Assembly: GCA_942159475.1 (NCBI GenBank) | Contig: OW804102.1 | Coordinates: forward strand, 35,966,873-36,030,872 | Length of the DNA: 64,000 nt | Source: Sthenelais limicola | Lineage: Eukaryota; Annelida; Polychaeta; Phyllodocida; Sigalionidae | Direction: 5' to 3' | Part shown: positions 33,901 through 41,861 of the stretch, in pieces | Position numbering within the stretch: the first letter of the stretch is position 1 | Layout: every line of letters begins with the position of its first letter | The notes under the pieces: model-generated | What the model saw: the letters and a program-made list of their open reading frames with translations, nothing else | Told to the model about the DNA's origin: nothing | The model's database searches: none | Translations under genes and position numbers: made by a program

Positions 33901-36434
33901 CATATCTTTGATACGCATTTTGTAAGTGCATCTGATGACGCACATTGCACCAGGTGCAAAACCAGATGCAAAACTGCTTCTTTGAGCGGATTGCACTTAT
34001 GTGACTGGTCAGTGGCACTTTTGCATGCACTGGCGGATTTTCCAATGCACATCGGGTAGTGGACAAGTGCTGTTAACTATTATTTACAGTAGCATTAGGA
34101 CTTACAACATATGGATACATTGCAGGCCTCCCATCCACCAATTTCCAGGTCGCACCAGAGTCCTGTTGAGCTCTGGTCTGGGTTTCGGCAATAGTTCTTT
34201 GCATCAGCAGTATTACCCTCAGGAAATCCATGGTGGGGACAATCTCCATACCGCAGAGTCCACAGCTTGCAGGTCTTACCAGTCTTACTGACTGATACAC
34301 TGCCTCTGTATTCTACACCTAGATGAGACTTCCTACAACCTGGATCTGGTGGAGCTGTAATCGTTACAATGGTATCAGTAGTTGTGATTGGTGGAAATAT
34401 AGTTGATAAATTTGGGATTGTAGAATGTGCAGAGACTCAAACAATTATTAAATTTGTGTACTTTTTTTGAAAACAAATAAAAGGTATCCATTTCCATTTT
34501 GTAAGATAATATAATCATCATAGAAAACAGGAAGTATGGGATGTAAAGATACATTCTTCTTATTTTCAACTTAGCAGTATTGATAGTATTTACCACTATG
34601 CACCACATTACTACGTTTGACTTATACTGCAAGAAACTTAAATCAAAATACAATGAGTACATTTAATAATTGATGAAAACTACACCAATCTATATATTTT
34701 AGATATTTGAATGTTTAACTAATATTCCACTGCAATATATTTCCGTATTGCTTATTCTGAGATGTTGATCAGATTGTAGTGAAACTGTTATGTACTCACT
34801 ATTGAGAGAGACTTGGGGACAGGGTAGACCGTCTGACTTTCCCTCTTTCGTCCTCCTTGCAACCCCATACATCCCTGTCCCATTACTCGACCACTCACTC
34901 CACACCAGTCCTGCAACACAATCATCATTTATATCAATTTGAGCATTTGAAACAATATTTATTCAGGAAACAAATCTGTATACAGGTGGCATGCACCATA
35001 TAAACAGCTTGGGCTTATCTGGTCTTCCACCATTTTCTGACTTATATGCTTGCTTAATTTACAGATTCACAATCACCAATGTCACATGAATGCACAAAGG
35101 AGACATTGATGACAAAAAACAGACCTGTGTGGTCCCTTGAAACATAAGGTTATTATGTAATTAGTCAATGAGTGGGCCTTTCATACATGACCTCAAAATT
35201 GTGAGACTTAATCCTGACTAAACAAAATAGACTCCAGGCACCTTACACCCCATTGGGTTTCTTATGGATGACACCCCAGTTGGGCCATATAGTGGGCCAC
35301 AATAAACTTCAAAGAATAGCACACAAGTTTGGGATCAATGCATTCTTTGGCAGATTTTATGTTTGAATCAGTAGCAATCCTTAATACAATATTAGCCAGA
35401 AGAAAACATCACTGCAGAGCCTCTCCAATGTACATCATACTTCTTTTGATCTCTAACAGTTTTGCTTAGTCGTTCAGATAACCTGTTTCCTTCTGCCTAT
35501 ACTACTCGGTGCAACAACATTTTCATGCCCTTTAAACATTTGTTTTAGACTACACTAGTTACTAACGTTTTGCTGGTGACATATGCTGCCGGAACCAACA
35601 GTCCATACCCTGTGAATGTGGTGTGCAGGCCATCCAGGAGGGAAAGGAATCGCTCTGCAACGTAATGAACAAAAAATAAACAAAAGATATTTTAATATTA
35701 TTGTATGTTAGTGTGTGTACACGCAATCATACCTTTTCTAATTGAATTTAAATCCCTATAATCGGTGCAGTGGACAAGGGGCTTAGTCAAACACAAGAGA
35801 ATGTGTCTTAATTTGGTTGAGTGACTTTGAGTCTTCACAGCATTGGGATATCATATGGTTTAGTGGTCAATGTTGATGCATATTTCATATCCAACGAGCT
35901 AGGTTTTAGGTACAGGCTTTATTATTGGCGCACCTTATATGATATTGGTGGAAAACCGGTGATCACTCCGAAAGTGTGGATAGTTATCAGAACAATGACT
36001 CAGTCATTCTTGATCTCATGTGACTGTCAAATTTTTCGAAAAAGTGGATCTTCCTTGAATTATCTAAACTAGTATATGGAGATGCTAATTAAGGCATTAA
36101 AGAGGTTCTTTACAAAATGCTTTTTTTATTTCCCTATAAACTCATTTTTTAATTGTGTTTCTTTAGATATAAGGGATACAATGACTAATGCAACTCCTTC
36201 AATTTGAGAAACATTGAAAGGTCACAAAAACATAGATACCTTTGTCAGATGGAATACTGTATACTGCATGTCATAGATGCTGCATTCCTCCGCCAACTCA
36301 AGTGGCCTACACTCCAGCAGTTTGGGCTGGTCACTCATGGTTCCTGAAGTCTGGCTACAGACCTGAGATGCTGGATGTACTGGGGGTGTATACATGGCTA
36401 ATGTAGCCAGTACACCCATGTATAACCCTCTCAT
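12932..36434 (-). CDS. Secreted five-kringle protein with TSR-like segment, no protease domain (11 exons)
   Basis: Exons in transcript order: 36434-36240, 35654-35567, 34910-34800, 34354-34106, 26577-26329, 22984-22739, 21117-21010, 20659-20504, 18847-18747, 13286-13133 and 12960-12932. Every junction is GT-AG and phase-compatible, giving 1,686 nt or 561 residues. Order: signal peptide, Cys-containing linker, WSEWSS-type thrombospondin-repeat-like segment (about 95-131) and five kringles (about 137-213, 221-296, 304-378, 386-466, 475-551). A short tail ends TYECAP. Each kringle shows the Cys framework with NYCR and, in most, PWCY-like cores. Kringles are disulphide-folded extracellular binding modules. 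Unlike plasminogen or HGF relatives, no serine-protease-like domain follows. The lysine-site DxD before GGPWC is not conserved, so ligand binding is unknown. Missed exons in the long introns are possible, although the chain is in frame without them. Confidence 0.8.
13133..13286 (-). CDS. Kringle gene exon 10 (second half of kringle 5)
   Basis: Phase-0 acceptor GATTAAAG, then residues EVARYDQTFFPERNN, then NYCRNPQDESGGPWCYTDKD and WKYCAVRYC. Donor TGTG|GTAAGA. A clear kringle C-terminal half that joins exon 9 in phase 0. Confidence 0.85.
14628..14845 (+). repeat. Tandem duplication inside the Helitron
   Basis: Two diverged copies, at about 14628-14720 and 14752-14845, share CGTAATAAAATA, TAGCG/TTGCG-TTT and a TATACTAG-G-GTC block. 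Confidence 0.6.
17871..17910 (+). other. Helitron 3' terminal hairpin
   Basis: An outer inverted pair, ACTAGCAAAT against ATTTGCTAG, encloses the CCCGTGC/GCACGGG stem. The outer pairing makes the end unusually palindromic. Strand separation and nicking at Helitron 3' ends are thought to be guided by such hairpins. Confidence 0.65.
17912..18746. other. Kringle gene intron remainder
   Basis: AT-rich intronic sequence, with degenerate repeats of a TATAA-GTT(A)AATATAGC pattern around 18500-18690. No exon recognised. Confidence 0.5.
18747..18847 (-). CDS. Kringle gene exon 9 (first half of kringle 5)
   Basis: Phase-1 acceptor ATATTCAG, residues GITQQTCKKTILGWDYMGT then DETCAHWQ, then donor CAG|GTTTGT in phase 0. 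It matches the first half of a kringle (C-x-GWxYxGT-x-C-x-W). Confidence 0.8.
18848..20503. other. Kringle gene intron 8 with paralogous 3' segment
   Basis: The segment 19641-20030 is a diverged duplicate of sequence at 11.89-12.92 kb, including the 3' UTR just after the terminal exon (shared ATTGCAGATGC on the minus strand). This suggests duplication of a kringle-half exon plus downstream sequence. Confidence 0.6.
20504..20659 (-). CDS. Kringle gene exon 8 (second half of kringle 4)
   Basis: Phase-1 acceptor CAATTCCAG, residues ANRDYIDEDVPEM, then HNYCRAIDAQAPWCYV and YWEFCQVPFC. Donor TGTG|GTAGGT. Kringle C-terminal half. Confidence 0.85.
21010..21117 (-). CDS. Kringle gene exon 7 (first half of kringle 4)
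   Basis: Encodes EQRSFECLKSKGAWTYMGTQ then YGTACHRWDTT, followed by donor CAACAG|GTCAGT in phase 1. Acceptor TTAATAG. Too short to stand out as an open frame, but a clear kringle N-terminal half. Confidence 0.8.
21214..21682 (+). mobile_element. Solo LTR
   Basis: It begins TGTAGTG and ends CACTACA, a 7-bp perfect inverted pair with TG...CA ends. TTAG at 21210-21213 and 21683-21686 is a 4-bp target duplication. AATAAAG lies near 21608 followed by a T-rich stretch, as in R-U5. No internal retroelement sequence remains. It lies about 97 bp upstream of exon 7 of the kringle gene, in antisense orientation to it. Confidence 0.6.
21683..22310. other. Kringle gene intron 6, nothing recognised
   Basis: No further exon or structured repeat identified. 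Confidence 0.5.
22311..22450 (+). repeat. Half copy of foldback element
   Basis: About 140 bp nearly identical to 24466-24608 (GAAGAGTGACAAGG to CAGTGGAGACCCCTTTTAAT). Only the right half of the foldback structure is present. Confidence 0.75.
22739..22984 (-). CDS. Kringle gene exon 6 (kringle 3, single exon)
   Basis: Phase-1 acceptor CTTCTCTTGCAG, residues SLKRLNCKATQPGWEYMGTQ, then ASNYCRNP, YGPYCYV and GCNISIC. Donor TGTG|GTACTT. A whole kringle with six cysteines in one exon. The usual PWC is PYC here. Confidence 0.85.
23028..23277. mobile_element. MITE family 1, best-preserved copy
   Basis: The left end is GGGTCAGATTTTCAGAAAAT then GTACAATT. The right end is the inverse (GTATATTTTCTGGAAATCTG then ACC). 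The ~250-bp interior has no coding capacity. Related copies lie at 5366, 6476, 50848 and 53594, with fragments at 25519, 48512 and 62356. Confidence 0.75.
23283..23655. mobile_element. MITE family 2
   Basis: Terminal inverted repeats of about 28 bp: TATGTGATGTGTTACAGA...GAGTCACAA against TTGTGACTC...CTGTAACACATCACATA. About 373 bp. A diverged relative with extra internal sequence lies at 48555-48940. Confidence 0.7.
23656..24387. other. Kringle gene intron 5, nothing recognised
   Basis: AT-rich intronic DNA. A segment near 23755-23800 resembles other TATGTAAC-rich stretches in the window. Confidence 0.4.
24388..24610. mobile_element. Foldback element
   Basis: Left arm (about 24388-24462) and right arm (about 24518-24608) are imperfect inverted copies (GGTCTCCACTGG...TTCTGTAGGTGGAGA against its complement). 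The loop is about 50 bp. The right part is duplicated at 22311-22450. Confidence 0.65.
24611..26328. other. Kringle gene intron 5, partial repeats
   Basis: A shuffled fragment of MITE family 1 lies at about 25519-25590 (GGGTCAGATTTTCAGAAAAT). Two near-duplicate GCATGGTGTRYRCTGACTGA segments occur near 25246 and 25404. No exon recognised. Confidence 0.5.
26329..26577 (-). CDS. Kringle gene exon 5 (kringle 2, single exon)
   Basis: Acceptor TTTTTCACAG, residues CLQETTCRSSKVGWEYVGTQ, then QVSNYCRNPDERATGPWCYS and VVHCAVPLC. Donor TGTG|GTATGT. An extra Cys precedes the first kringle cysteine. Confidence 0.88.
26826..27233. mobile_element. piggyBac-like MITE with internal palindrome at each end
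   Basis: The 408-bp element starts CCCATATAGACCCA and ends with the exact inverse. Just inside each end sits the palindrome CGTCCTACATGTAGGACG. The TIR is about 35 bp with one mismatch. It is preceded by TTAA (26822-26825) and followed by TATA, a degraded TTAA-type duplication. CCC...GGG ends with TTAA recall piggyBac elements. Confidence 0.55.
27355..28465. repeat. Large inverted repeat, arms about 430 bp
   Basis: 27355-27790 and 28015-28465 are diverged reverse complements. Shared blocks include CAGGAATGTGACCAAACTTG, GACCTTGAAATACAAAAATA-type and GTGTTGCCATGGTAAC. The spacer is about 225 bp. The region is flanked on both sides by copies of the CGTCCTACATGTAGGACG palindrome (27200, 28618), so it may be the body of a larger foldback transposon ending at about 28763. 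Confidence 0.75.
28607..28763. mobile_element. Third piggyBac-like end pair
   Basis: GACCCACCGTCCTACATGTA palindrome at the left, TGGGTCTAAGTGGG at the right, followed by TTGA. The right terminus mirrors the left end at 26826, consistent either with a small deleted copy or with the right end of a ~1.94-kb composite element starting at 26826. Confidence 0.45.
28764..31920. other. Kringle gene intron 4, nothing recognised
   Basis: No kringle-type exon found on the minus strand. A small hairpin with CCCATAGACTCC against GGGAGTCTAT lies near 29970-30010. Otherwise unremarkable. Confidence 0.45.
31930..32600 (-). pseudogene. 5'-truncated LINE fragment (reverse transcriptase C-terminus)
   Basis: Two overlapping minus frames (32591-32340 and 32343-32140) encode a LINE ORF2 tail: NIDQGDIFYSSTNKELLKRI, later IPNRFSYRAKTAWNSL, then a stop. 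They are in different frames, so a frameshift separates them. The 3' UTR carries GTATTCGGTAARGAARGAAT twice (about 31940 and 32033). Everything upstream of the late RT region is missing. It is unlike the intact LINE at 40-46 kb. Confidence 0.65.
33491..33526. repeat. (TTCC)n microsatellite
   Basis: About nine TTCC units. Confidence 0.95.
34106..34354 (-). CDS. Kringle gene exon 4 (kringle 1, single exon)
   Basis: Acceptor ACGATTACAG, residues PPDPGCRKSHLGVEYRGSVS, then KTCKLW, KNYCRNPDQSSTGLWCDLEI and WEACNVSIC. Donor TGTT|GTAAGT. It has a seventh cysteine (YGDCPHHG), and PWC has become LWC. Confidence 0.85.
34800..34910 (-). CDS. Kringle gene exon 3 (TSR-like)
   Basis: Acceptor TGTTGCAG, residues LVWSEWSSNGTGMYGVARRT, then GLPCPQVSLN and donor AATA|GTGAGT. 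Both flanking introns are phase 1. WSEWSS and the spaced Arg residues recall a thrombospondin type-1 repeat, but the CSVTCG cysteines are absent, so it is at best a degenerate or partial repeat. Confidence 0.65.
35567..35654 (-). CDS. Kringle gene exon 2
   Basis: Phase-0 acceptor ACGTTGCAG, residues SDSFPSWMACTPHSQGMDCW then FRQHMSPAK, and donor AAAAC|GTTAGT in phase 1. No family recognised. Included because acceptor, donor, frame and phase fit exons 1 and 3. Confidence 0.55.
36240..36434 (-). CDS. Kringle gene exon 1 (start codon, signal peptide)
   Basis: ATG at 36434. MRGLYMGVLATLAMYTPPVH is a signal-peptide-like start, followed by a segment with four cysteines and donor ACAAAG|GTATCT in phase 0. 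A 20-bp copy of part of the exon (about 36412-36431) recurs at about 36569-36588 upstream. Confidence 0.65.
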
Positions 36435-37204
36435 ATTGGCTGGAGAACTGTATAAATTTAAAACAATATTTAATGAATAACAAAATTATGACAATATATT
36501 ATGTGAGTCTCGGCCTATCAATTACCTGAATTATCTGACAAGATAAGGTAGAAAGTTGAGGAAATTCTCACCCATGTATAACCCTCTCCTAGTAATTGGT
36601 ATGATAAATGATGACAATATAATGTAATATTATAATGCTCAATGATCTATAGTCATCTCTTGGTTATTACCGTCTCTGGCAAGGTTATGTGAGGACAGTA
36701 ACATCCACAACTACCTTTCACATCGGTGCTGGACAACTGCTGTATAATGGATGATGAGCCTAGATGTAATAAGTCTCACACTGCCAATTGTTTTAATTTA
36801 TCTATGTATCTCATCAATATCTTATTATGTGTTTGAAAGGTCAGATGAAGAGATTCCCACCGACTTCTCTCAGACATCCCAGTATCCTAAATAATTCATG
36901 TATAGTGATATTAGTCTATATGTCGAGGTCATGTCAGAAAACCCACAACCCATGAATAAATCACTCATGGAGAAAGTCTCAGCCTATACACATTTTTAAT
37001 TATTTATGTCTGGTTATTGTTTGAACAGATACACGTCCACATAAGCCTTTTCACATAGTATAGCATCTCTTGATCTGTATGAGATATAATGATGGCATGT
37101 TGTACGTCTGTATATCAGTTATATTAATCTTTAATGAGTAACATCACTTAAGCACATGGTGTCAGGCAAATTGGAGCCAGACGATGTTCCACATGGCTAA
37201 GTGC
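36435..37204. other. Region 5' of the kringle gene
   Basis: A TTTATACAG acceptor-like site lies just upstream of the ATG, suggesting a 5' UTR intron. No promoter element confidently assigned. Confidence 0.35.
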
Positions 37205-37205
37205 C

Positions 37206-37604
37206 AGCATGCAAACTCCCACCAAGGTCAACTCCCACCAAGGTAAACTCCCACCTAGGCAAACTCCCACCAAGGCAAACTCCCTCCAAGGTCAACTCCC
37301 ACCATGACAGACTCCCACCAAGGCAAACTCCCACCAAGGTCAACTCCCACCATGACAAACTCCCACCAAGGCAAACTCCCACCAAGGTAAACTCCCACCA
37401 AGGTAACTCCCACCAAGGTAAACGCCCACCAAGGCAAACTCCCACCAAGGTAGACTCCCACCAAGGTAAACTCCCACCAAGGTAACTCCCACCAAGGTAA
37501 ACTCCCACCAAGGTAAACTCCCACCAAGGTAGACTCCCACCAAGGCAAACCCCCACCAAGGTAAACTCCTACCAAGGTAAAGTCCCATCAAGGTAAACTA
37601 TTCT
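37206..37604. repeat. Minisatellite, 16-bp unit (some 15-bp)
   Basis: About 25 tandem copies of AAACTCCCACCAAGGY with point variants. Because 16 is not a multiple of 3 and the unit lacks stops, long frames are open on both strands. These are artefacts. Confidence 0.95.
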
Positions 37605-37619
37605 GAATGGAATATTTAT

Positions 37620-37862
37620 CAATGCTCCAATATCAGTATTCATTTGTTATACATGTTCCCATGACACAAGTCCCCATCTTTCCCATCATACATTTGGCTT
37701 TCATAGATCATTAAGACAAGCTCAGACATCGGTGAAAATATTCTTGCAATTTTCTATGAATATGTTGCCAAATATTTGTGTATGTCAGATTTCAACAGAA
37801 TCCATCCCAGCATGCACTGCAGTAGACATGCACAGTGAGACATGCAAACTCCTATTAGAATG
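37620..37862 (+). repeat. Dispersed repeat, copy 2 (extended)
   Basis: The 75-bp core at 37788-37862 matches 9838-9912. Homology to 47670-47815 extends leftward (TTCTTGCAATTTTC, CCAAATATTTGT). Confidence 0.65.
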
Positions 37863-39740
37863 GGTAAAATGGATAGAATCAAGTGACGTTCTGGACTAGG
37901 TAATGACTTTTAGATGGCTAAATTGTATGTTAAAATTGTGTGTTAAATTTATGTGGCCAATAAAAGTGTTTAGAATACAAAGTGCACCAGAAGCTCCTTC
38001 ATGTCAGTCATAAATCCCAACATAATTCGGCAATACATAGCAATCCCTTGGATTTACCTTTGGTAATAAATAACTGGTCATATAAATTGGACTGCAATGT
38101 CTGAATTTTTAATGTCAGAGTCAAGTTTGCTTAATGACTCATGAATATGAATACAGCAATTTTCAACTTTAATTTAGAAAAGGCCACCTGGAAGATCAGC
38201 AGTGTTGAAGGCTGTGTCCTCTTCTTGTATATTGTGAATAAAAGTTGTATAATAATAGAGACATGCATATAATGCATAATTAAATTGTTCTTCCTATTCC
38301 TGAGGTATTTCCGGTGGGTTGGGTTTGTAAAAGTACCATCATCCTTGGGTACGTTGCATAACAATTATGAATCTACAGCATGTCCTAAATTATTTTTTCT
38401 AAGACGAACAAGTCATTCTGCAGCTCGTAAATTCAACAGCGACATTTGCATTGCATAATAAGGAATTGTGAAATGGATGATTTCTCGTCACTGGAAAAAT
38501 GTTTTGGAACATAAATATATGTTAAATATTACTGTAGAATGTTGTTTCTGTTGTTGCTCGAAACTTATACTGGAATAGACCAGATATTCATGATATATAA
38601 TGTAGAATGAACATTCGAAATACACCTTTGGCCATTGTGTATTATGCAAGGCAGAATAATTATGCAGTGAATATGCTCTTGATTATTTTCTCTGAAAAAG
38701 TATCTATGACCATTTTCTTTCCATGAAATTATTATCATAATAATTATTAACCATGTTTTAATTTTTGCCACCTTACAACCATTCTTAGAATAGAAACTAA
38801 TCGAAAACTTTCCACATTTCACATGTGGATGCCAAGAGATATACGATGTCGTCGAGGATGTCGTCGATTTCGCAGATGCCTATCTACAACATTGTAGAAT
38901 CAATCCACTTTCTAGGAATATCATGTAAAAGTTACACCAGTCATGTATAAGCTATTAGATCGCCATTCCTGTCTGGTTTGCGTGTATTCTGTTTTTATTC
39001 TGTCATGATAAGTTCAATATCCTCATCTTAATCTTTGGTTACTTAAGAAGATAATTGATAAGTAACTAAACCTTTCAATGGCGTTTTCTCATCGTTAATT
39101 ATTGCAAGGATGAACGTAAAAAGCAGTGCAAAAATACTTACATTTTATCCAGTTGGTCATCAAACTCCCAAAAGATAATCCCTATATTGAATTTTATCCA
39201 TTCCAAAATCATGTTAAATGTGTATAATGCATGAAGAAGTGTGGTGGAGTGCTAACATGACAACGAGGCAAGAACTAGTTGAAACAAACTACTCATCATG
39301 TGGTGAGTGAATGGCCAGACTTGATGTAATGTAAAATGCTAAAGGGCATGATCCACTGCGACAATTTATAATCAATTTTTTGTTCACATCACTTATGATG
39401 TGCTGTCCCACTGCAATATGTGCTGTTTCTATCGACAGCCTATTTGTTTAATTAGACATTATCACTGTTCCCCCAACCTAATTACACATGATGAGGTAAA
39501 GTCAAATTTGCATGTTTCAGTTCATAAACGTTTGCTAGGTTTTAACACCTTTTTCATTCATATGGACTGCTTATTTATGTGTCTGTGGAGGCATACAGCA
39601 CCCAGGAATACTGTAATAAGTTTAACTTAAGGCTATATGAAAGTAAAACGTGAGGAAATGTTATTGTAAATTTTAGGGAAGATGACCGTAACATGATTGT
39701 GTAGTACAGAAATCATTCAGTCGCTTTACAGTCATTATTA
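37863..39740. other. Intergenic sequence, nothing recognised
   Basis: AT-rich sequence without recognised genes. A clear target-site duplication for the downstream LINE was not found here. Confidence 0.5.
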
Positions 39741-40109
39741 AGACGTAGCTGTCATGGCGGGTACACGCACTTTCTGAGAGCGGGACGCCCACTGTGATTA
39801 TCAGCCACTAGGAGAGGATATATTCGATCACCATCATCATTATTCGCCACATTGTTTCATTATGTTGGGAAGCATTGAAAGTTGTACAAATCAGGATTTA
39901 ATTTCCACCTAAATAGGAAATACGGACGATTCTATGTGTGTGTATGTGGACTAAGTGACCAGTGCATATGCACTAGGGACTGCTGGCCGAGGGACACCGG
40001 TACAGGGCACTCAGGTAGCTTGTTGTTTACAGTACATGTGTATACTATACGCGCTTATACAGTGCAGTTGGTTTTCGATATTGACTTTGACTATTGCCTA
40101 GGATACATA

Positions 40110-41861
40110 ATGGCAGAAGCTGACGGTGAAAATATAGCTGGGAGAGAGGGAGACATAGACGGTAGATTTACCCCCTTAGAATTAAAAGTCAATCGTCTGC
40201 AGGAAAATACCAACAAGCTCAACACCCGTGTTAAACAGTTAGAGATGGAAATGGCGCATATGCATTGCGTCACATCCAACCTCGAGAATTACTGTCTCGA
40301 TCTTGACAGGGGACAACGTAAAAGGCATATCATCCTGACAGGTCTTAGAGAAACTCCAGATGAATCCAAAAAGAATGCAAATGTCACCCTAACTCGAATG
40401 ATACGGATGTGTGGTCTCATCGACCAAACATTCATGGCAGGCGATCTGGAATTTGCTTCTCGCATAGGGGTTAAAAGCAAGAATAAGAAGGTCCACAGGA
40501 ATATAATACTGAAGTTCAAGGACGAAGACACCCGTAACAGAATCTTCAGGAGCAAAACTAGACTCAAACAAACCGAAGGATTCCAAAAGTGCTACATTAA
40601 CCCCGATCTGCCCGAGAAAACTGCCAAACGACAGGCAGACATGAGACAGGTAATGGCACATGCCAAAACCCTGGTGGGGAAACCAAAAGTATCACTTGCT
40701 AGGGGGAAAATCAAGGTAGGAGATACGGAATATTCCCATGAAGATCTAGACCAACTACCGGAAGGCCTTAAGATAACTCAAATCAAACAGAAAAACATAG
40801 CGGGGGCGATAGGATATCAAGGGGAGCACTCGCTCCTCTCTAACTTTAGCACCTCCTTCTTCAGATATAATGGAGTGGACTTCTGTTCGGCCGAACAGGC
40901 CTATCAATACACCAAGGCAATGAAAACCAAGAACCCATTAATTGCCAAGTCAATTAAAAGATCTACCTGCCCTCGAGCAACTAAGAAATTCGGGGAGCGT
41001 TGCGGAATGCACGAGAAATGGGATAAAGTCAAAAACCAAATTATGAGGAATATTCTCCACGCGAAGTTCCAACAAGACAAGGCCTCAAAAAAAGCTCTCC
41101 TAGGCACAGCCAACAACATCCTGGCAGAATGCACATATGATAGGTGGTGGGGGACTGGTATCCCTCTACACAGTGCTTCACTATGCGATGACCGAACTGC
41201 CTGGCCAGGATCCAATCACCATGGTATTCTCCTCATATCAGTCAGAGAGGAAATCAGAAGGAATGATAACCCTCCCCAAGTAGCTCAAGATCAAGATCTA
41301 GACGTCCTAGACAGCGACGATGACTTGCCAACCCTGGAGGAATCCATCAACCGTGAGGTTAACCGTGAAAGGGAGGCTGCAAGAGAATCAGAAGACGAAG
41401 ATAGAGAAGAACACCAAGAGGAAGGTAATGATCACGAATCTGACCACTCTGAGGCAACTGAATATGAGACCGACTCGGATGATCAATCAACTCACGATGA
41501 TACTGAAGAGATTCAGGAACCAGCACCAAACATTATCAACCCTGAACCACAACAACATGGAGAGGGTAATAATGGCTTGGCTGGACTAGAACAAGAGGAG
41601 GATCGGAACTCAATAGAAGGAACGCCTGACGTAGATACCCAGCATATGCCACCGAGAGCTGAAAGTAAACAGAGACACGTGCGCCAGGATGTAAACAATG
41701 CCCCGCCCACTGACGACAGCCAAAGAGGTCAACCCGTAGGCCTCGGTCCGAGAGTGAGAACACGTGCAGCCAGGGCATCGGACACTCTCAGCGCGGACAG
41801 ACAGACAGCAAGTGCCTCCGGCGAAACAGCACAAGCCACCTCGGACAGACCCGGTTCATGA
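40110..41861 (+). CDS. LINE ORF1: coiled coil, RNA-binding region, NADAR domain, acidic tail
   Basis: 583 residues from the ATG at 40110. The frame is open upstream to 39882 but begins there with a non-ATG codon, so 40110 is preferred. A heptad-rich coiled coil lies at about 25-51. An L1-ORF1p-like RNA-binding region starts with RHIILTGLRETPDE (about 71) and runs to about 225. A NADAR (YbiA-like) domain spans about 233-383: LLSNFSTSFF, SAEQAYQYTKAM, ILHAKFQQD, LLGTANNILAECTYD, WWGTG and a closing ILLISVREEI. A Glu/Asp-rich disordered tail follows. NADAR proteins act on N-glycosidic bonds, including removal of ADP-ribose from guanine in bacterial systems. The characteristic residues appear retained. 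Its role in transposition is inference. The stop overlaps the next start as ATGA. Confidence 0.85.
   Translation: MAEADGENIAGREGDIDGRFTPLELKVNRLQENTNKLNTRVKQLEMEMAHMHCVTSNLENYCLDLDRGQRKRHIILTGLRETPDESKKNANVTLTRMIRMCGLIDQTFMAGDLEFASRIGVKSKNKKVHRNIILKFKDEDTRNRIFRSKTRLKQTEGFQKCYINPDLPEKTAKRQADMRQVMAHAKTLVGKPKVSLARGKIKVGDTEYSHEDLDQLPEGLKITQIKQKNIAGAIGYQGEHSLLSNFSTSFFRYNGVDFCSAEQAYQYTKAMKTKNPLIAKSIKRSTCPRATKKFGERCGMHEKWDKVKNQIMRNILHAKFQQDKASKKALLGTANNILAECTYDRWWGTGIPLHSASLCDDRTAWPGSNHHGILLISVREEIRRNDNPPQVAQDQDLDVLDSDDDLPTLEESINREVNREREAARESEDEDREEHQEEGNDHESDHSEATEYETDSDDQSTHDDTEEIQEPAPNIINPEPQQHGEGNNGLAGLEQEEDRNSIEGTPDVDTQHMPPRAESKQRHVRQDVNNAPPTDDSQRGQPVGLGPRVRTRAARASDTLSADRQTASASGETAQATSDRPGS

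Noticed and set aside
37197..37591. 120-codon and shorter frames in the minisatellite
   Set aside because: A 16-bp repeat without stops is open in all frames; repeated WWE/LGG peptides are artefacts.
39315..39330. ATGTAATGT as LINE target-site duplication
   Set aside because: Only nine bases match the sequence after the A-tail and the position relative to the leader is unclear.
39882..40109. N-terminal extension of LINE ORF1
   Set aside because: Begins at a non-ATG codon and lacks ORF1-like features; ATG at 40110 precedes the coiled coil.
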